Positions 22,825 through 24,557 of a stretch of DNA of 24,557 bases are shown piece by piece (position 1 is the stretch's first letter; every line of letters begins with the position of its first letter). Source of the stretch: a virus; IMG/VR virus record IMGVR_UViG_3300021964_000510, positions 1 to 24,557 of that record. The stretch is one strand, 5' to 3'. Position numbers and translations under genes: made by a program. Under the pieces are notes generated by a model that saw only the letters and a list, made by a program, of their open reading frames with translations, did no database searches and was not told where the DNA came from.

Positions 22825-23415
22825 ATGAGTAATATTTTTAACAGACTAGAACTACAGGCATTCCGTGCAGGTATTACACCTAGAACAAAGGAAAGTCGTG
22901 AATGGTTTCGTAAGAAAGCAAGTACTCTTAAAGTTAATCGTAGAGAATTAATGAAGGAAGAACCTCTAAAGACTAATGCGGACAGAGGTGGTGTTGGGTC
23001 AATGCAAATGTTTTTCTATGACCCCAAGACTAAGGAAACACTTCCATATTATGATACGTTTCCTTTAGTTGTTGTGGTCGGGCCAGCAGAAGGTGGATTT
23101 TATGGATTGAATCTACATTATCTTCCACCCCTTCTACGTGCAAAAATGTTAGACGCACTAATGGAAGTTTCTTCTAGTAAGAAAAGTGATGACGCAAAGT
23201 TTGTTATTACATATAAAAGGTTAAAGAGTATTGCCAAAATGCGATACTACCAACCTTGTTTTAAACACTACTTGAATAAACACGTTAAAAGTAAATTTGC
23301 AGAAGTACCTGCTCCAGAATGGGAGATTGCAACGTTTTTACCAACAGCACAATTCCAGAAGGCAAGTAAGCAAAAAGTATATGGCGATTCAAGAAAAATG
23401 ATAGGTAAAGGTTAA
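22825..23415 (+). CDS. Unassigned T4-like structural-cluster protein (196 residues)
   Basis: A 196-residue basic protein. It begins with a helical, charged N-terminus (NRLELQAFRAGITPRTKESR, EWFRKKAS), followed by QMFFYDPKTKETLPYYDTFP, LVVVVGPAEGGFYGLNLHYL and PPLLRAKMLDALM. This pattern is shared by a conserved T4-like phage protein sitting near gp4; I recall relatives labelled DNA end protector (gp2), but I cannot confirm a match to T4 gp2, so the name is left open. The C-terminal third is rich in Lys and aromatic residues (MRYYQPCFKHYLNKHVKSKF), consistent with nucleic acid or virion contact. A late-promoter box ends 5 bases before the start; the stop overlaps the next start as TAATG. T4 gene order (2 next to 4) is compatible with a head-completion role. 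Confidence 0.82.
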   Translation: MSNIFNRLELQAFRAGITPRTKESREWFRKKASTLKVNRRELMKEEPLKTNADRGGVGSMQMFFYDPKTKETLPYYDTFPLVVVVGPAEGGFYGLNLHYLPPLLRAKMLDALMEVSSSKKSDDAKFVITYKRLKSIAKMRYYQPCFKHYLNKHVKSKFAEVPAPEWEIATFLPTAQFQKASKQKVYGDSRKMIGKG

Positions 23416-24116
23416 TGGCATTTCGTATTGACGATTTTAAATCACAAGTAGGTAAAGGTGGTGGTTTTGCTATGGGAAATCTTTTTAAGATTTTCCTACC
23501 TCCACTCAAAGGTGACGCAAGAGAAATGAATCTATTGTGTAAAGCTGCTTCATTGCCAGGCAGACAAATTACCTCAATTGAAAAACCTATGGGTCTTCAG
23601 AACACTAAGATTGCATATGGGTATGCAGTAGATGATGTGACATTAACTTTTCATTGTCTCAATGATATGAAAATAAGAGAATACTTTGAGACGTGGCAAA
23701 ACCTTGCAGTCAATCAAGAAACATTAGAAGTTGGATATTACAATGAGTATACTCACCCTGTTATTATTCAACATATTAAGAAGGGTACTTCTTTTCCTAT
23801 AAAGAAAAAGAAACTATTTGACTCTGGTAAACTACCTTCGTCTATTGCGAATAGATTACCAAGACTAGGGCCGCTCGACCTTGCACAAGGTGAGTTTGAC
23901 TTAAATGCAGTGTTCGGTGATGATATCACTTATACTTTGCTCCTAGATAAAGCATACCCAACTACAATGAATGCAATTGAGTTGAGTGATGACGGACAAT
24001 TACTTGAAGTTACAGTGCAACTATCATACAAGAATTGGAAGTCTAAAAAAGGTGACAGTGTAGGCAATGACTTTGTTCAAGGTCTCGCTGGTGAACTAAT
24101 TAGAAAATTTTTATAA
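23415..24116 (+). CDS. Tail tube-family protein, probable gp54-like tube initiator (gp19 superfamily)
   Basis: The 233-residue protein shows the T4-type tube fold pattern: an N-terminal arm, GNLFKIFLPPL, then CKAASLPGRQITSIEKPMGL, GYAVDDVTLTFHCLNDMKIR, EYFETWQNLAV and EVGYYNEYTHPVIIQHIKKG, ending with YPTTMNAIELSDDGQLLEVT and VQLSYKNW. gp19-type tube proteins have the same order (SxxMPG, a strand ending TFxC, FFEDWQ, YP.T, YNYW). About 45 extra residues (130-175; LPSSIANRLPRLGPLDLAQG) interrupt the fold before the last strands. Because gp48 lies across the promoter region and a gp26-family gene follows, a gp54-like role starting the tube on the baseplate is more likely than the main tube protein; that choice is inference. 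The ATG overlaps the previous stop as TAATG. Confidence 0.82.
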   Translation: MAFRIDDFKSQVGKGGGFAMGNLFKIFLPPLKGDAREMNLLCKAASLPGRQITSIEKPMGLQNTKIAYGYAVDDVTLTFHCLNDMKIREYFETWQNLAVNQETLEVGYYNEYTHPVIIQHIKKGTSFPIKKKKLFDSGKLPSSIANRLPRLGPLDLAQGEFDLNAVFGDDITYTLLLDKAYPTTMNAIELSDDGQLLEVTVQLSYKNWKSKKGDSVGNDFVQGLAGELIRKFL

Positions 24117-24131
24117 TATTTGGAGAATATA

Positions 24132-24557
24132 ATGGCACTACCTAAGTTAAATGACAATCTAAAATATGAGATGATAATTCCGTCTACTGATAAGCTTGTC
24201 ACATATAGACCTTATTTGGTCAAAGAGGAAAAACTGCTTCTAACAGCGTTTGAATCAAAAGACCAGAAACAGGCAATGAGAGCAATGGTTGATACTGTTG
24301 TTGCTTGTGTTAATGATGATATTAAAACAAGCGAACTATCAACGTTTGATGTTGAATATATGTTTACTCAGATTCGTAGTAAATCAGTTGGTGAATCATC
24401 AACATTAAGATTTAAATGTGAAGCTGAGAAATGTGAAAAAACAACTGACGTTGATATTGATTTAACATCTGTTGAAATAACAAAACCAGAAAATTCAGGT
24501 AATGTTGTTGAACTTACAGATGATATCTCAATAGAATTAAGATACCCAACTTATGAT
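24132..24557 (+). CDS. gp26: Baseplate protein of the gp26/gp51 family (T4_baseplate), partial at right edge
   Basis: A frame of 142 codons opens at ATG 24132 and is cut by the window end. A good ribosome site (GGAG, 6 bases before the ATG) fixes the start. The sequence MALPKLNDNLKYEMIIPSTD, VTYRPYLVKEEKLLLTAFES and TFDVEYMFTQIRSKSVGESS resembles T4 gp26-type baseplate proteins (about 208 residues): RPY.V.EEK.LL, a middle VxxC segment, then EW/EYxFxxxRxxSVGE. FKCEAEKCEKT gives a C-x4-C pair where family members often have a CxxC pair, a possible half metal site. gp26 and gp51 of T4 are needed for hub assembly. It follows the gp54-like gene by 15 bases. gp51 cannot be excluded from this fragment. 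Confidence 0.85.
   Translation, partial: MALPKLNDNLKYEMIIPSTDKLVTYRPYLVKEEKLLLTAFESKDQKQAMRAMVDTVVACVNDDIKTSELSTFDVEYMFTQIRSKSVGESSTLRFKCEAEKCEKTTDVDIDLTSVEITKPENSGNVVELTDDISIELRYPTYD

Noticed and set aside
23285-23509. A 74-codon minus-strand open frame among the plus-strand genes
   Set aside because: It is antisense to two well-supported coupled genes and has no recognisable sequence or ribosome site.
1-24557. CRISPR arrays, tRNA genes, insertion sequences and strong hairpin terminators
   Set aside because: The genes leave no room for them: the largest gap is about 51 bases, and I saw no direct-repeat/spacer pattern, cloverleaf or terminator stem with T-run.

Overview
This window is a block of late virion genes from a T4-like contractile-tailed phage (Caudoviricetes, myovirus morphology), most likely a marine member of the kind that infects cyanobacteria or SAR11-type bacteria. 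The evidence is a nearly complete set of T4-type baseplate proteins recognisable by sequence (gp48, gp53, gp5 OB domain, gp25, gp6, gp8, gp26) plus head completion protein gp4, late-promoter boxes TATAAATA/NATAAATA, low G+C, and accessory fibre families and an A-type iron-sulfur carrier typical of marine T4-like phages. The host cannot be named from this window. The DNA is coding almost end to end: no tRNA, insertion sequence, CRISPR array or gene-free stretch over about 60 bases was seen.

Layout. A 51-base divergent control region (21963-22013) splits the window. To its left, everything is on the minus strand and reads right to left: gp48 tail-tube cap, gp53 wedge, a gp27-like hub, an OB-fold gp5 N-terminal protein, a hub protein ending in a zinc amidase, the beta-helical spike, an unknown protein, gp25, gp6, a short gp7/TriB candidate, a fibre-like protein, gp8, a 1738-residue baseplate/fibre protein, a 68-residue coiled-coil protein, a 483-residue repeat fibre protein and a Tyr/Asn/Gly-rich repeat protein running off the left edge. 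To its right on the plus strand: gp4, an A-type Fe-S carrier, an unassigned 196-residue protein, a gp54/gp19-like tube protein and a truncated gp26-family protein.

How it works together. Hub, wedge and peripheral fibre genes are ordered from the centre of the baseplate outward. Seven minus-strand junctions and one plus-strand junction have the stop and start codons overlapping as TAATG, suggesting translational coupling. Late-promoter boxes sit at the divergent region, before gp25, before the fibre-like gene, inside the 68-residue gene, and before two plus-strand genes.

Most interesting points: (1) the functions of T4 gp5 (OB fold, cell-wall enzyme, beta-helix) are spread over three genes, with an AmpD-type amidase in place of the T4 muramidase and what looks like a catalytically dead lysozyme-like domain behind the OB fold; (2) three late-promoter boxes lie exactly 5 bases before an ATG, predicting leaderless transcripts; (3) GATC appears to be absent and CATG nearly so; (4) an intact three-cysteine A-type Fe-S carrier sits among the virion genes.
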